Assembly: GCA_025057645.1 (NCBI GenBank)
Contig: JANXBJ010000007.1
Location: forward strand, 1-46,663
Length of the DNA stretch: 46,663 bases
Direction: 5' to 3'
Source of the DNA: Anaerolineales bacterium
Lineage (GTDB): Bacteria; Chloroflexota; Anaerolineae; Anaerolineales; UBA4823
Below are positions 1 through 8,594 of the stretch, one piece after another (the first letter of the stretch is position 1; each line of letters starts with the position of its first letter). The position numbers and the translations under genes are program-made. Under the pieces are notes generated by a model. It was not told where the DNA came from. It saw only the letters and a list, made by a program, of their open reading frames with translations, and made no database searches.

Positions 1-345
1 GGCCTTACTTCCCTGCCGGATGAACTTTACGAAGCAGCCATGATCGATGGTGCAAACTCAATTCAGCAATTTCGCTTCTTGACAGTACCACTGATGATGC
101 CAACGATTCTCGTTGCAATCCTAATTCGCACGATCGCTGCGTTGAAAACCTATGATTTGGTTTATATCTTAACACGCGGCGGTCCGGGAATCGCTACAGA
201 GACGATCAGTTATTACATCTACCGAGTGGCTTTCGTTTTCTTAGATATGGGCAAAAGCGCAGCGATGTCTTTTCTGCTGTTAGTTGTCATTATCTTGCTG
301 ACGTTACTCCTAATGCGCATTATGCGCATCGCAGAAACGGCTTAA
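1..345 (+). CDS. ABC sugar transporter permease, C-terminal part (5' truncated)
   Basis: The reading frame is open from base 1 and ends at the TAA at 343-345, so the start lies outside the window. The first residues read GLTSLPDELYEAAMIDGA, which is the cytoplasmic EAA loop (EAAxxDGA) that contacts the ATPase in binding-protein-dependent ABC permeases. Hydrophobic segments follow, one near PLMMPTILVAILI and a final one near the C-terminus. The LTRGGPG segment after the EAA loop is typical of the MalF/UgpA-type sugar permease subfamily. It is an integral inner-membrane subunit; the substrate cannot be read from this fragment. The following SDR and inositol-phosphatase-family genes make a sugar or polyol plausible (inference). 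Confidence 0.9.
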   Translation, partial: GLTSLPDELYEAAMIDGANSIQQFRFLTVPLMMPTILVAILIRTIAALKTYDLVYILTRGGPGIATETISYYIYRVAFVFLDMGKSAAMSFLLLVVIILLTLLLMRIMRIAETA

Positions 346-489
346 TCTTCCAAAAGCGTTTCGGTTTATAATCAAGCCACTCCTCGTCATAGGGGTCTCC
401 GGAGGTAAGACACCCTACCCGAGTTTTCTCCCGCCGATGATTTGGTGCAAAAAAGTCTTAGCGAACCAGAACTGGACCCGAGGTGTAAG

Positions 490-1296
490 ATGAGCAAAGA
501 ATTACAACTCAAGGTGAGCGTGATCACCGGTGCCGGTTCAGGGATCGGCAAATCCATTGCCAAAGCATTTGCTGAAGCGGGAAGTCGCGTTGCCGTAACC
601 GATCTCAATTGGGAGTGGGCAAATAGCGTTGCCAACGAAATCAAAAGGAGCGGCGGAGAAGCCATTGCATTGAAATTGGATGTCACCCGTCAAGATGAGT
701 GCCAAATTGTGGCAGATTTCGTGGTCGAACGCTGGGGACGCATCGACATTTGGGTCAACAACGCCGGTGTCAGCACGATGAACCACTTTATCGAATTGAC
801 CGAGCAAGACTGGGATTTCAACATGAATGTCAATGCCAAAGGAACATTCCTTTGCTCTCAAGTGGCCGTGCGCCAGATGCTGAAACAGAAACCCGATATG
901 AAGAGCGGCCTAAGGGGAAAAATCATTAACATTGCCAGCATGGCCGGCAAGCGCGGCAACGCCCCTTTCTTAGCCCATTACGTGGCTTCCAAGTTTGCTG
1001 TGGTGGGCCTGACCCAAGCGATGGCGGGCGAATTGGCCAAGCAGGGAATCACGGTCAATGCTATCTGCCCCGGCTATGTAGCGACTCCGATGCAGGAGCG
1101 AGAGGTGGAGTGGGAAGCCAATTTGCGCGGCGTCTCCCCTCAAGACGTGCGCCAGCTCTACATCAACGACACGCCCTTAGGGCGATTGGAAACGGCCGAA
1201 GACGTCGCCGCCGTTGCCCTGTTTTTAGCCTCACCGGCCTCCGACTTCATCACCGGGGAAAGCATTAACGTCAATGGTGGGGCATTCATGGATTAA
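490..1296 (+). CDS. SDR-family NAD(P)-dependent oxidoreductase
   Basis: This is a 268-residue classical short-chain dehydrogenase/reductase, the usual length for the family. The cofactor motif TGAGSGIG lies at residues 13-20, the NNAG motif at 90-93, and the catalytic triad is S150, Y164 and K168 (YVASK). NAICPGYVATP follows at about 190-200. I chose the ATG at 490 because GAGGTG lies four bases upstream; an upstream in-frame TTG at 442 would add 16 residues without a clear ribosome site. The end runs directly into the next gene with a 7-bp gap. The substrate is unknown. SDRs beside sugar transporters often oxidise sugars or polyols, so that is the favoured guess. Confidence 0.9.
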   Translation: MSKELQLKVSVITGAGSGIGKSIAKAFAEAGSRVAVTDLNWEWANSVANEIKRSGGEAIALKLDVTRQDECQIVADFVVERWGRIDIWVNNAGVSTMNHFIELTEQDWDFNMNVNAKGTFLCSQVAVRQMLKQKPDMKSGLRGKIINIASMAGKRGNAPFLAHYVASKFAVVGLTQAMAGELAKQGITVNAICPGYVATPMQEREVEWEANLRGVSPQDVRQLYINDTPLGRLETAEDVAAVALFLASPASDFITGESINVNGGAFMD

Positions 1297-1303
1297 GAGG
1301 CCT

Positions 1304-2080
1304 ATGGATCGAGAACTGAACGCCGCCATCGAAGCCGCCCTCCAAGCGGGGGGTTTCTTACGCCAAAACTTCGGCAAAGCTAATGCCCTGCGCCACAAAA
1401 GCGTCACCGAAATTGTGACCGAACTGGATGGTCAAGCTGAACAGATTATTGCCGAGCGCTTGCAAAGCGAATTTCCTCACTACGGCTTCTTAGGCGAGGA
1501 GGGACATCGCCGAGAAAGCCAAAAGGGTTTCTGGGTAGTTGACCCCATTGACGGAACCACCAATTATATACGCCATATTCCCGTCTTTGCAGTCTCGATC
1601 GGTTTGGTGATAGGCAACGAGCCCGTGGTTGGGGTTGTCTACCAGCCCATGACGAACGAACTGTTTGCCGCCTTCAGCGGAGGGGGAGCGACGCTCAATG
1701 GACAACCGATTCGGGTCTCTCAGGTGGACTCGCTTGGGAAGGCGCTGCTTGGCTCTGGCTTTCCCTATGACGCGTGGACCTCTCAACGGGATAACTTGCT
1801 TCAGTGGGGACGAGCAGTGAAAAGCGCCTTTGCTGTTTACTGCACCGGCGTTGCTGCATTAGGGTTATGCGATGTAGCCGCAGGACGGCTCGACGGATAC
1901 TGGGAGCTCCACCTTCACCCCTGGGACATTGACGCCGGCGCCTGTATCGTGCGCGAGGCCGGTGGAGTGGTGACGCAGACCAATGGAAAGCGCTTTGACC
2001 CGCTGGGCCATACCGTGTTGGCAGATAATGGGCGGATTCACGAAGCCTTGCTGACGATGGTGGAAGAGGACCAAGGATAA
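1304..2080 (+). CDS. Inositol monophosphatase family protein
   Basis: The protein has 258 residues from the ATG at 1304, which has AGAGG just upstream; an in-frame upstream start at 1274 would overlap the SDR gene. It shows the Mg2+/Li+-sensitive phosphatase signature: LGEEG at residues 63-67, DPIDGTTN at 80-87 and WDID at 207-210 followed by AGAC. These supply the metal-binding acids Glu65, Asp80, Asp83 and Asp208 or Asp210. Family members hydrolyse inositol-1-phosphate, fructose-1,6-bisphosphate, histidinol phosphate or PAP in the cytoplasm, and the exact substrate cannot be decided here. It is probably co-transcribed with the SDR gene. Confidence 0.9.
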   Translation: MDRELNAAIEAALQAGGFLRQNFGKANALRHKSVTEIVTELDGQAEQIIAERLQSEFPHYGFLGEEGHRRESQKGFWVVDPIDGTTNYIRHIPVFAVSIGLVIGNEPVVGVVYQPMTNELFAAFSGGGATLNGQPIRVSQVDSLGKALLGSGFPYDAWTSQRDNLLQWGRAVKSAFAVYCTGVAALGLCDVAAGRLDGYWELHLHPWDIDAGACIVREAGGVVTQTNGKRFDPLGHTVLADNGRIHEALLTMVEEDQG

Positions 2081-2138
2081 GCGTAATCGCTAACGAGTAT
2101 ATACAACCAAAAGGCTCGTTTCCTCTCGAGGAGGCGTG

Positions 2139-3581
2139 ATGAGAGTCAAAGACACTTCGGAGAGTGACCGGATTATGTTTGAATATGCCCCCATCTCGCT
2201 TTGGGAACAAGATTTCAGCGGTATCAAACTCGCCCTAGATGGCCTACGCGCTCAAGGGATAGAGTCGATCGAGCCCTACCTTGACTCGCACCCCGAGTTC
2301 GTTGACGAATGTATGAGCCGAATTGTAGTGCGCAGAGTGAATCGGAAAACGTTAGAGCTCTTCAAAGCCGGTTCTCAGGAAGAACTGCTTGCCAACCTAG
2401 ACATAGTTTTCCGGGATGAGATGCGTCGTCATTTCCGGGATGAATTAGTTGCTCTCTGGGAAGGCAGAACATACTGGACGGGTGAGGGCGTAAACTACAC
2501 CCTAGAAGGGAAACCGATTGAGATCCGTCTGCATTGGTCTATTGCCCCTCAGGCGATGGATCATTGGGATCTCGTGTTGGTCACGCTGGAAGACATCACC
2601 CAACGCAAAGAAGCCGAACGCCGTTTTCGTTCTCTGTTTGAACACTCTCCGATTTCTCTCTGGGAAGAAGATTGGAGCGGGATCAAAGCCCTTTTGGATC
2701 AGCTTCGTAGACAAGGAGTGCGAAATTTTCCACTCTATCTTAAGCAAAACCCCGAATTGATCCAAAAGTGCATGAGCATGCTTCGAGTGATAAATGTCAA
2801 CCAAAAAACGGTGGAACTCTTCAAGGCCAAAAGCAAAGAAGAACTTCTGGCGAACTTGAACAAGGTCTTTCGCGATGAAATGGCGGTCCATTTCGCCAAA
2901 GAATTAGAGGACATGTGGAACGGGATAACCGTCTATGAACGCGAAGGGATTAATTACGCCCTCGATGGAGAACCGATTTACGTGCACATTGAAGTCCGAA
3001 TCATGCCAGGCTATGAGGAGACTTTCGGATGGGTGCTTGTCTCTCTGCAGGACATCACAGCGCGTAAGAAAGCCGAGGATTACCTCCGCTATCTCGGAAC
3101 CCACGATGTCCTGACCGGACTACACAACCGCATGTTTTTCGAGCAGACACTGCGGGAATGGGAACAACAACCTCTCTACCCCATTAGCGTTATCGTGCTT
3201 GATGTCAACGGCCTGAAGACGACCAACGACACGTATGGACACCAAGCGGGAGATGAACTGATCCGCCGCGCGGCAGAAGTACTGCAGAAAGCCTGTGAGG
3301 AAAAAGATATCGTAGCTCGCATCGGAGGCGATGAATTCGTGATCCTATTGCCGGGTCGTGGAGAGAAAAAAGCCGCCCAAACAATCGAACGCATCCACAA
3401 ATTAGTCGAACTGAACAATAAGTATTATTCCCAAGCCCCTGCCCTAAGTCTTTCCATCGGTATGGCCAGCGCCGTGTCAGATGTTCCCTTAGAGAAGCTG
3501 ATCACCCAGGCCGACAACGCAATGTACAAAGATAAAGGACGGCATTACCGCCGACGCAGTCAAGATCAGGAGCTCTTATAA
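2139..3581 (+). CDS. Diguanylate cyclase with two duplicated PAS-like sensor domains
   Basis: This is a 480-residue cytoplasmic signalling protein. Residues about 14-160 and 167-310 are two clearly homologous copies of one sensor unit: both contain APISLWE or SPISLWE, EELLANL and FRDEM, and each ends in an EDIT- or QDIT-type segment typical of the end of a PAS/PAC fold. The GGDEF domain runs from HDVLTGLHNR (about 322) and has an intact active site GGDEF at 396-400, so cyclic di-GMP synthesis is expected. The inhibitory I-site RxxD is EEKD at 387-390, lacking the Arg, so product inhibition may be weak. No transmembrane segment is seen. ATG 2139 is preferred over GTG 2136 because AGGAGG lies at 2129-2134. 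Confidence 0.9.
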   Translation: MRVKDTSESDRIMFEYAPISLWEQDFSGIKLALDGLRAQGIESIEPYLDSHPEFVDECMSRIVVRRVNRKTLELFKAGSQEELLANLDIVFRDEMRRHFRDELVALWEGRTYWTGEGVNYTLEGKPIEIRLHWSIAPQAMDHWDLVLVTLEDITQRKEAERRFRSLFEHSPISLWEEDWSGIKALLDQLRRQGVRNFPLYLKQNPELIQKCMSMLRVINVNQKTVELFKAKSKEELLANLNKVFRDEMAVHFAKELEDMWNGITVYEREGINYALDGEPIYVHIEVRIMPGYEETFGWVLVSLQDITARKKAEDYLRYLGTHDVLTGLHNRMFFEQTLREWEQQPLYPISVIVLDVNGLKTTNDTYGHQAGDELIRRAAEVLQKACEEKDIVARIGGDEFVILLPGRGEKKAAQTIERIHKLVELNNKYYSQAPALSLSIGMASAVSDVPLEKLITQADNAMYKDKGRHYRRRSQDQELL

Positions 3582-3720
3582 AAAGGACGCATTTCTTCGA
3601 ATTGACTCTCAGAAACAAACTACAGGGGATTCATCCAAAGACCATCCGGGAAGCTCCCTAAACCCCTAAACTTTAGCTTTGAAAGGAAGCCAACTTAGAA
3701 CAACCCCAGGTCATCCATCA

Positions 3721-3729
3721 TGGTAAAAT
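3721..3729 (+). promoter_or_regulatory. Extended -10 promoter candidate for the YceI gene
   Basis: TGGTAAAAT is an extended -10 element (TGn plus TAAAAT at 3724-3729), 38 bases upstream of the ATG at 3767. I see no convincing -35 at 16-18 bp. The position before a monocistronic gene supports it, but a six-base match alone is weak. Confidence 0.4.
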
Positions 3730-3766
3730 CGGCCTAAATTCTCTCGATTTGCGAACGAGGAAGGTT

Positions 3767-4588
3767 ATGAGAACGAAGACAGCCCTTCTCCTCTTACTCG
3801 GTATAGTGATCTTTGCCCTAGCAGGCTATGCGGCCTATCAATTTGTCCTAGGCCCCACATTGCCACCCAGCAACCTCGCTACACCGATCCCGGTTGAAAC
3901 AGCCATACAAAGCCAAACTTCCACAGAGGAGCCACTAGCTTACCCAGGCCCAACCGAAGATCAAGCGGCTCCTGCAACCAACCCAGAAACCTTGCCAAGC
4001 CCCTATCCCGCTCCCCAGCAAGCCACGCCGGAGTCCCCCGCCAACGTCGAAGGTTCATCAGTCTTTCAAATCCTCTCCGAGGAAAGCGTTGCTCGGTTCA
4101 CGATTTACGAAGAACTGCGCGGCAGTCCCAAGGACGTCATCGGGGAAACCAACTTGGTGAGCGGGGAAATCCTAGTCAATCCAAGCGACCTCTCGCAATC
4201 GAAAGTAGGTGTGATCCAGATCAACGCACGCGGCTTTATCACGGACGACGAGCGGCGCAACTCGGCAATCCGCAACCGCATCTTGCAAACCGATGCTTAT
4301 GAATACATCCTTTTCACCCCTACTTCCATCGAAGGTCTGAGCGGTAGCGGTGAAGTGGGCAAAACCTATACCTTCCGCCTTACGGGAGACTTAACCATTC
4401 GCAATGTCACCCAACCAGTTACCTTTGAGGTGACGGTCAATGCTGAAAGTACAACCCGTCTTCGTGGCAACGCAAAAGCCACCATCCGCCGCTCGGACTT
4501 CAACCTCGTGGTCCCCAATGTGCCGTTTGTGGCCAATGTAGCTGACGAAGTCAAACTCGAATTGATTTTTGTAGCAGCGGCGAAATAA
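3767..4588 (+). CDS. Membrane-anchored YceI-family protein
   Basis: The protein has 273 residues. An N-terminal hydrophobic segment at about 5-26 acts as signal anchor or signal peptide, and there is no lipobox Cys. A low-complexity Pro/Thr/Glu-rich spacer follows at about 30-95, then a YceI domain from about 98 to the end (VARFTIYEELRG, SGEILVNPSDLS, GDLTIRNVTQPVTFEV). YceI folds are lipocalin-like barrels that bind polyisoprenoid or other lipophilic ligands; the role is usually unknown. It is expected to sit on the outer face of the membrane, held off by the spacer. ATG 3767 is preferred, with GAGGAAGG directly upstream; an in-frame TTG at 3749 is the alternative. It converges on the next gene across a long hairpin. 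Confidence 0.88.
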   Translation: MRTKTALLLLLGIVIFALAGYAAYQFVLGPTLPPSNLATPIPVETAIQSQTSTEEPLAYPGPTEDQAAPATNPETLPSPYPAPQQATPESPANVEGSSVFQILSEESVARFTIYEELRGSPKDVIGETNLVSGEILVNPSDLSQSKVGVIQINARGFITDDERRNSAIRNRILQTDAYEYILFTPTSIEGLSGSGEVGKTYTFRLTGDLTIRNVTQPVTFEVTVNAESTTRLRGNAKATIRRSDFNLVVPNVPFVANVADEVKLELIFVAAAK

Positions 4589-4610
4589 GGCGTCCCTTGT
4601 GCTATCGAAA

Positions 4611-4648
4611 CCATTGAGCAGTCCGGTAGTCTAAGGACTGCTCAATGG
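4611..4648. terminator. Perfect 14-bp hairpin between convergent genes
   Basis: CCATTGAGCAGTCC at 4611-4624 pairs perfectly with GGACTGCTCAATGG at 4635-4648 around a 10-nt loop. It sits 22 bases after the YceI stop and 41 bases after the end of the convergent GltD-like gene. There is no T-run on the plus strand and only a short TTTC on the minus strand, so it may be a weak bidirectional terminator or a transcript-end stabiliser. Confidence 0.55.
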
Positions 4649-4689
4649 CTACGAAAGGAGGAAGGAGAGACGGCAACGAGCAGGGCTCG

Positions 4690-6123
4690 CTACTTACCCA
4701 TTAAGTACTGGTGAATTCCCGCAGCCGCCTTGCGCCCAGCAACCATAGCCGTAACGACCAGATCAGGCCCTGTGACGGCATCACCACCGGCAAAGACACC
4801 CGGTCGGGTGGTAGCACCGGTTTCCTTATCTACCACAATCAAACCCCAACTATGGGTTTCCAATCCGGGCGTGGTCTCGCCGATAATCGGATCAGGCCAA
4901 TACCCCAGAGCCAAAATTGCCGTATCGGCTTCGATAATAAAATTGCTTCCCTCAATGGGGACTGGCTTACGCCGCCCTTTAGCGTCAGGTTCTCCTAACT
5001 GCATGCGAATGCATTCGATCTGGGCAAGGCGGCCGTCAGGGCCGGGGATAAAACGCACCGGCTGGGTGAGGAAGTGATAGACGGCACCCTCCTCCTTGGC
5101 CAGCTCTCGATCATGACGCCCGCCGGGCATTTCGCGTTCGGTGCGGCGGTAAAGACAAAAGACCTCTTCGGCGCCCATGCGCAGCGCTGTGCGTAGACAG
5201 TCCGAAGCCGTATCGCCACCGCCGATCACGGCAACCCTCCGTCCGATTGTGGGTCGTTCGCGCAGGTGCTCAGGGAGTAGTTCTAGGTCTACGTTAGCGC
5301 GGGCGAGAAACTCGGTCGCTTTGTATACGCCGGGCAAATCTTCTCCGGGCACCTCCATCGGTGCATCGATCTCTGCACCCACGCCAATAAAAACGGCATC
5401 GAAGCCCTCGGCGAACAAATCATCAATGGTTTTGTCCTTACCAATGTAGGTATTCCCTACAAACTTTACTCCCGCTCGTTCCAGATCACCCCACCGGGCA
5501 AGTACGATCTCCTTAGGGAGTTTAAAATTCGGGATGCCATAAAGCAACAGACCACCGGGCGCAGGCTTCATGTCAAAAATGGTGACCTCATGGCCACGCT
5601 GTACCAATTGTTCAGCACAAGCTAGGCCGGCAGGCCCAGCACCGATGATCGCCACCCGTTTCCCGGTTGGTAGACCGACCGGGATTTCCACTCCAACCGT
5701 TTTGCGCTCGTAACAAGCTACAAAAGCCTCCAACGCCCCGGTCAAAACCGGTTGACCGTATTTGTTGCGCACGCAGGAGTTTTGGCAAAGTTGCTCATGC
5801 GGACAGACTCGACCACAGATTTCAGGGAAAGAGCTGGTCTGACGATATAGCTTAGCCGCTTCGAGGAACTGCCCTTGTTCGATCAACCACATCGCAGAGG
5901 GAATATCATTGTGAGCCGGACAGGCAGTGACACAGGCAGCCGGGTCGGGGCAGTGAATGCATCGCGAAGCTTCAAACATCGCCCGTTCCGGGGTAAGTGG
6001 AACTAGTACATCATCAAAGTCGCAGATCCGCTCTTTAGGATGGCGCTGTTGGAGATTCTCGGAGGGGACACGGGCGCGGAATTTGCGATCAATCGCCAAG
6101 AATTCACTTGGAATAGACTGCAT
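4690..6123 (-). CDS. GltD-like NAD(P)-dependent FAD oxidoreductase (stand-alone glutamate-synthase small-subunit homologue)
   Basis: The protein has 477 residues, close to the usual GltD length. The N-terminal helical Fe-S domain carries Cys 55, 58, 64, 68 and Cys 103, 107, 113, 117, which can ligate two [4Fe-4S] clusters. An FAD-binding GAGPAG lies at 161-166, an NAD(P)-binding GGGDTASD at 301-308, and a second FAD contact around GGDAVTGPDLVVTA near 448. GltD takes electrons from NADPH and passes them to GltB, but no gltB lies in this window, so the partner is elsewhere or different; NfnB/SudB-like roles are possible. The ATG has AAAGGAGAG upstream on the minus strand. A homologous GltD unit is embedded in the large HdrA protein further along, which makes a redox-partner role plausible. 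Confidence 0.9.
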   Translation of the reverse strand: MQSIPSEFLAIDRKFRARVPSENLQQRHPKERICDFDDVLVPLTPERAMFEASRCIHCPDPAACVTACPAHNDIPSAMWLIEQGQFLEAAKLYRQTSSFPEICGRVCPHEQLCQNSCVRNKYGQPVLTGALEAFVACYERKTVGVEIPVGLPTGKRVAIIGAGPAGLACAEQLVQRGHEVTIFDMKPAPGGLLLYGIPNFKLPKEIVLARWGDLERAGVKFVGNTYIGKDKTIDDLFAEGFDAVFIGVGAEIDAPMEVPGEDLPGVYKATEFLARANVDLELLPEHLRERPTIGRRVAVIGGGDTASDCLRTALRMGAEEVFCLYRRTEREMPGGRHDRELAKEEGAVYHFLTQPVRFIPGPDGRLAQIECIRMQLGEPDAKGRRKPVPIEGSNFIIEADTAILALGYWPDPIIGETTPGLETHSWGLIVVDKETGATTRPGVFAGGDAVTGPDLVVTAMVAGRKAAAGIHQYLMGK

Positions 6124-6298
6124 CGTTGCACTCTCTCCTTTCTACCGCTGTTTTTATGTGATAAGATAATATCGGTAAAAGAGGTTTAATTTCAGTCATG
6201 GATGTCATAACTTCCCGTGAAACTTGTCACAAAACAACTTACCCCCTAGGGTATCTCCTTAAGACTCTTGTCAGGGGGAGATTAAGGTTAAGGACCGA

Positions 6299-6311
6299 GG
6301 CAAGTCTTGCC
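6299..6311. promoter_or_regulatory. Short palindrome upstream of the DAO-type gene
   Basis: GGCAAG-T-CTTGCC is a perfect 6-bp palindrome with one central base, 55 bases before the GTG start at 6367. It could be an operator or a small hairpin. It is short enough to arise by chance. Confidence 0.25.
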
Positions 6312-6366
6312 TTGAAAGCGAAACTCACGCCGAGTTTGCGCACCTTGGGCCAAGGGAAGGATTAAT

Positions 6367-7752
6367 GTGAATGCTCCATTTTCACGAGAGAAAAAGCAGG
6401 ATCACACTCGGAAGTCAAAGCCAACGCTGATCATCTGTGGAGCCGGAATCGCCGGCGTTAGCGCAGCATACTTCCTCTCCCAGGAGTGGAGAGGAGAAAT
6501 TTACCTTGTTGATGGAAACTCACCTCTCTCCTTCACTTCTGATCGTTCTTCAGAATGCTACCGCAACTGGTGGTCTGACCCGGCAATGCTCGCCTTAATG
6601 AACCGCAGCATTGACTGGATGGAAGAGCTTGCAAAACAAACTGCGAACGCCTTCCACCTCAATCGCCGTGGTTACTTATATGTGACTGCTCGTCCAGAGT
6701 CCATAGATCAGATGATCGGCGAAGCAGAAACGATCGCCGAGCAAGGGGGCGGGGAGTTACGTATTCACGAGCCGACCGGCAAAAGCTATCAACCGACAGA
6801 CCCAAACCTAGACGGAGCAGACGTCCTGATCGGCAGTCAACTCATCCGCCGCCACTTTCCTTACCTGACCGCTGAAGCAGTTGCTGCGCTTCATGTCCGC
6901 CGCGCCGGCTGGCTTTCGGCTCAGCAGTTCGGAATGGTGCTGTTGCAAAAAGCCCAGCAGAACGGAGTCTGCTTTCGACGTACTCGAGTTCTTGGGGCAG
7001 AAGTGGCCTCAGGAAAGGTTAGAAAGGTTCGCCTAAGCGATGGGAGTGACCTGCACTGCGATGTCTTTATCAATGCCGCAGGTCCATACTTAGCGGAAGT
7101 AGGCAAATTCCTTGGGGTTGACCTCCCTGTATTGAACGATTTGCACTTAAAAATCAGCCTGCGCGATCCTCTGGGAGTGGTCGGGCGGGAGGCACCCTTG
7201 CTGATCTGGAATGACCCTCAGGAGATAGAGTGGAGCGAGGAAGAAAAAGAGTTCCTCATGAGTGCTCCTGAGAATCAAGCATTGCTTTCCGCCCTTCCCC
7301 CCGGTGCACATGTCCGTCCAGAGGGAGGAAGGGCAAGCCAGATGGTGCTGATGCTCTGGGATTACCAAGCCCGTCCCTTTGTGTCGGTCGTTTGGCCGCC
7401 TCCGCTCGATGAGCTCTTCGCAGAGGTTGTTTTACGCGGCTTAACACCCATGCTACCGGGTCTAAGGGCCTACCAAGAGCGAATGCCTCGCCCTCAGCTC
7501 GATGGAGGCTATTACACCCACACTGTTGAGAATCGACCTCTTATTGGGCCTCTACCCATCGAGGGCACCTATGTGATCGGGGCGCTCTCCGGCTTCGGTA
7601 TCATGGCAGCCTGCGCTGCAGCGGAACTACTAGCCGCATATATCCTAGAAAAGCCTCTCCCTTTCTATGCTGCCGATTTTGCCCTCGAACGCTATCAAGA
7701 CCCAGCCTACCTCCCCCGCATCCTGAGCCAAGCGGGGTTTGGTCAGTTGTGA
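6367..7752 (+). CDS. FAD-dependent oxidoreductase, D-amino-acid-oxidase/sarcosine-oxidase type
   Basis: The protein has 461 residues from a GTG start with AAGGGAAGG upstream; the nearby ATG at 6365 is out of frame and stops at once. The dinucleotide-binding GAGIAG is at residues 25-30 after a short charged N-terminus. The C-terminal half ends in the DAO signature region (ENRPLIGPLP, then YVIGALSGFGIMAA), where the FAD pyrophosphate is bound. DAO-family enzymes oxidise secondary or primary amines such as sarcosine, glycine, D-amino acids or dimethylglycine. The substrate is not evident and there is no neighbouring glycine-cleavage gene. It appears monocistronic. Confidence 0.85.
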   Translation: MNAPFSREKKQDHTRKSKPTLIICGAGIAGVSAAYFLSQEWRGEIYLVDGNSPLSFTSDRSSECYRNWWSDPAMLALMNRSIDWMEELAKQTANAFHLNRRGYLYVTARPESIDQMIGEAETIAEQGGGELRIHEPTGKSYQPTDPNLDGADVLIGSQLIRRHFPYLTAEAVAALHVRRAGWLSAQQFGMVLLQKAQQNGVCFRRTRVLGAEVASGKVRKVRLSDGSDLHCDVFINAAGPYLAEVGKFLGVDLPVLNDLHLKISLRDPLGVVGREAPLLIWNDPQEIEWSEEEKEFLMSAPENQALLSALPPGAHVRPEGGRASQMVLMLWDYQARPFVSVVWPPPLDELFAEVVLRGLTPMLPGLRAYQERMPRPQLDGGYYTHTVENRPLIGPLPIEGTYVIGALSGFGIMAACAAAELLAAYILEKPLPFYAADFALERYQDPAYLPRILSQAGFGQL

Positions 7753-8178
7753 GCAATTAAAAGAGCTCCGAAGGCTATAGCCGCAAACACCGGACGCCTT
7801 GGCAACAGCTCACGGTTAGGTAAATCTTTCTCGCGCTTCGCACCCCGAACGCAAAACAGTAAGCTGTGATTTGAAGATCGTTAACAAACCGGGGGTAATG
7901 TTTGGCGTGAAACCCTAGGAAAGTTTGCATTGCACTGCCTGAGTTTCTTCCTTACTCGGGGATGATTTTCATCTTCGGTCTTGATTATCTATTACAGATT
8001 ACTCTACTCTGAATTTGGACGATAATCAAAACACATCAAAGGCGGTGGTCCCCTTAGAGGTGGTGAATGTGCCCGTTCCTTTCTCGCTTACTGTTCTCCC
8101 CCTTCTTTCGGGCGTTTTCTCTTCCGTGAAGAGGGACTACAAAGCTCACTCACCGGAGTCTACTTTTTGAGGTAGGCG
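7753..8178. other. 426-bp non-coding region upstream of the Hdr operon
   Basis: I see no credible coding sequence. A weak promoter candidate is TTGATT at 7981-7986 with TACTCT at 8005-8010 (18-bp spacer). If real, it would leave a leader of about 160 bases before the first hdr gene, rich in short C/T and G tracts. I could not fold a recognised riboswitch from it. The region must hold the operon's main promoter because the gene upstream ends 426 bases away. Confidence 0.4.
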
Positions 8179-8583
8179 ATGCGTACAAAACTCTCTCTCC
8201 AAACGGTTCGTGGCGAGTTCGTAAACCGCATTGAAACCATCAGCGGCCAAAGTTTATTAGCTTGTAACCAGTGTGGGAAGTGCAGCGCAGGTTGCCCGGT
8301 GGCCTTTAGCATGGATGTTTTGCCCAACCAAGTGATCCGTATGGCGCAACTGGGACTGGAAGACGCTCTGCAAGTACAGACCATCTGGACCTGTGCAGCT
8401 TGTTTAACCTGCGTCTCCCGCTGCCCAAAGGGGATTGACCTGCCACGCATGATGGAAGCTTTGCGCCAAATCTACATGGAAAAGTTCGGCAACGTGTTAG
8501 ACCCCAACCAAATTGCCCCTGAACAAGCAGCCGAGATGCCCCAATTGGCACTCATCGGTGGCTTCCGCAAGTATTCTCTTTAA
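8179..8583 (+). CDS. hdrC: HdrC-like iron-sulfur subunit, module 1
   Basis: This 134-residue ferredoxin-like protein has two CX2CX2CX3CP motifs, Cys 29/32/35/39 (CNQCGKCSAGCP) and Cys 72/75/78/82 (CAACLTCVSRCP), each able to hold one [4Fe-4S] cluster. That spacing and the CSAGCP wording are characteristic of HdrC, which carries electrons between HdrA flavin and the HdrB active site in heterodisulfide reductases. It is soluble and lacks the cytochrome fusion seen in HdrE/DsrM systems. It is the first gene of the operon and is followed after 11 bp by hdrB. The ATG is preceded by TGAGGTAGG. Confidence 0.92.
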   Translation: MRTKLSLQTVRGEFVNRIETISGQSLLACNQCGKCSAGCPVAFSMDVLPNQVIRMAQLGLEDALQVQTIWTCAACLTCVSRCPKGIDLPRMMEALRQIYMEKFGNVLDPNQIAPEQAAEMPQLALIGGFRKYSL

Positions 8584-8594
8584 GAGAGGAGGGC

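Noticed and set aside
437-493. 18-codon frame overlapping the SDR start
   Set aside because: It is very short, has no suitable ribosome site spacing, and ends within the SDR start codon region. It is probably spurious.
1695-2210. Antisense frame of 171 codons over the phosphatase and GGDEF start
   Set aside because: It overlaps two well-supported genes, has no motif and an Arg/Ser-rich composition typical of shadow frames.
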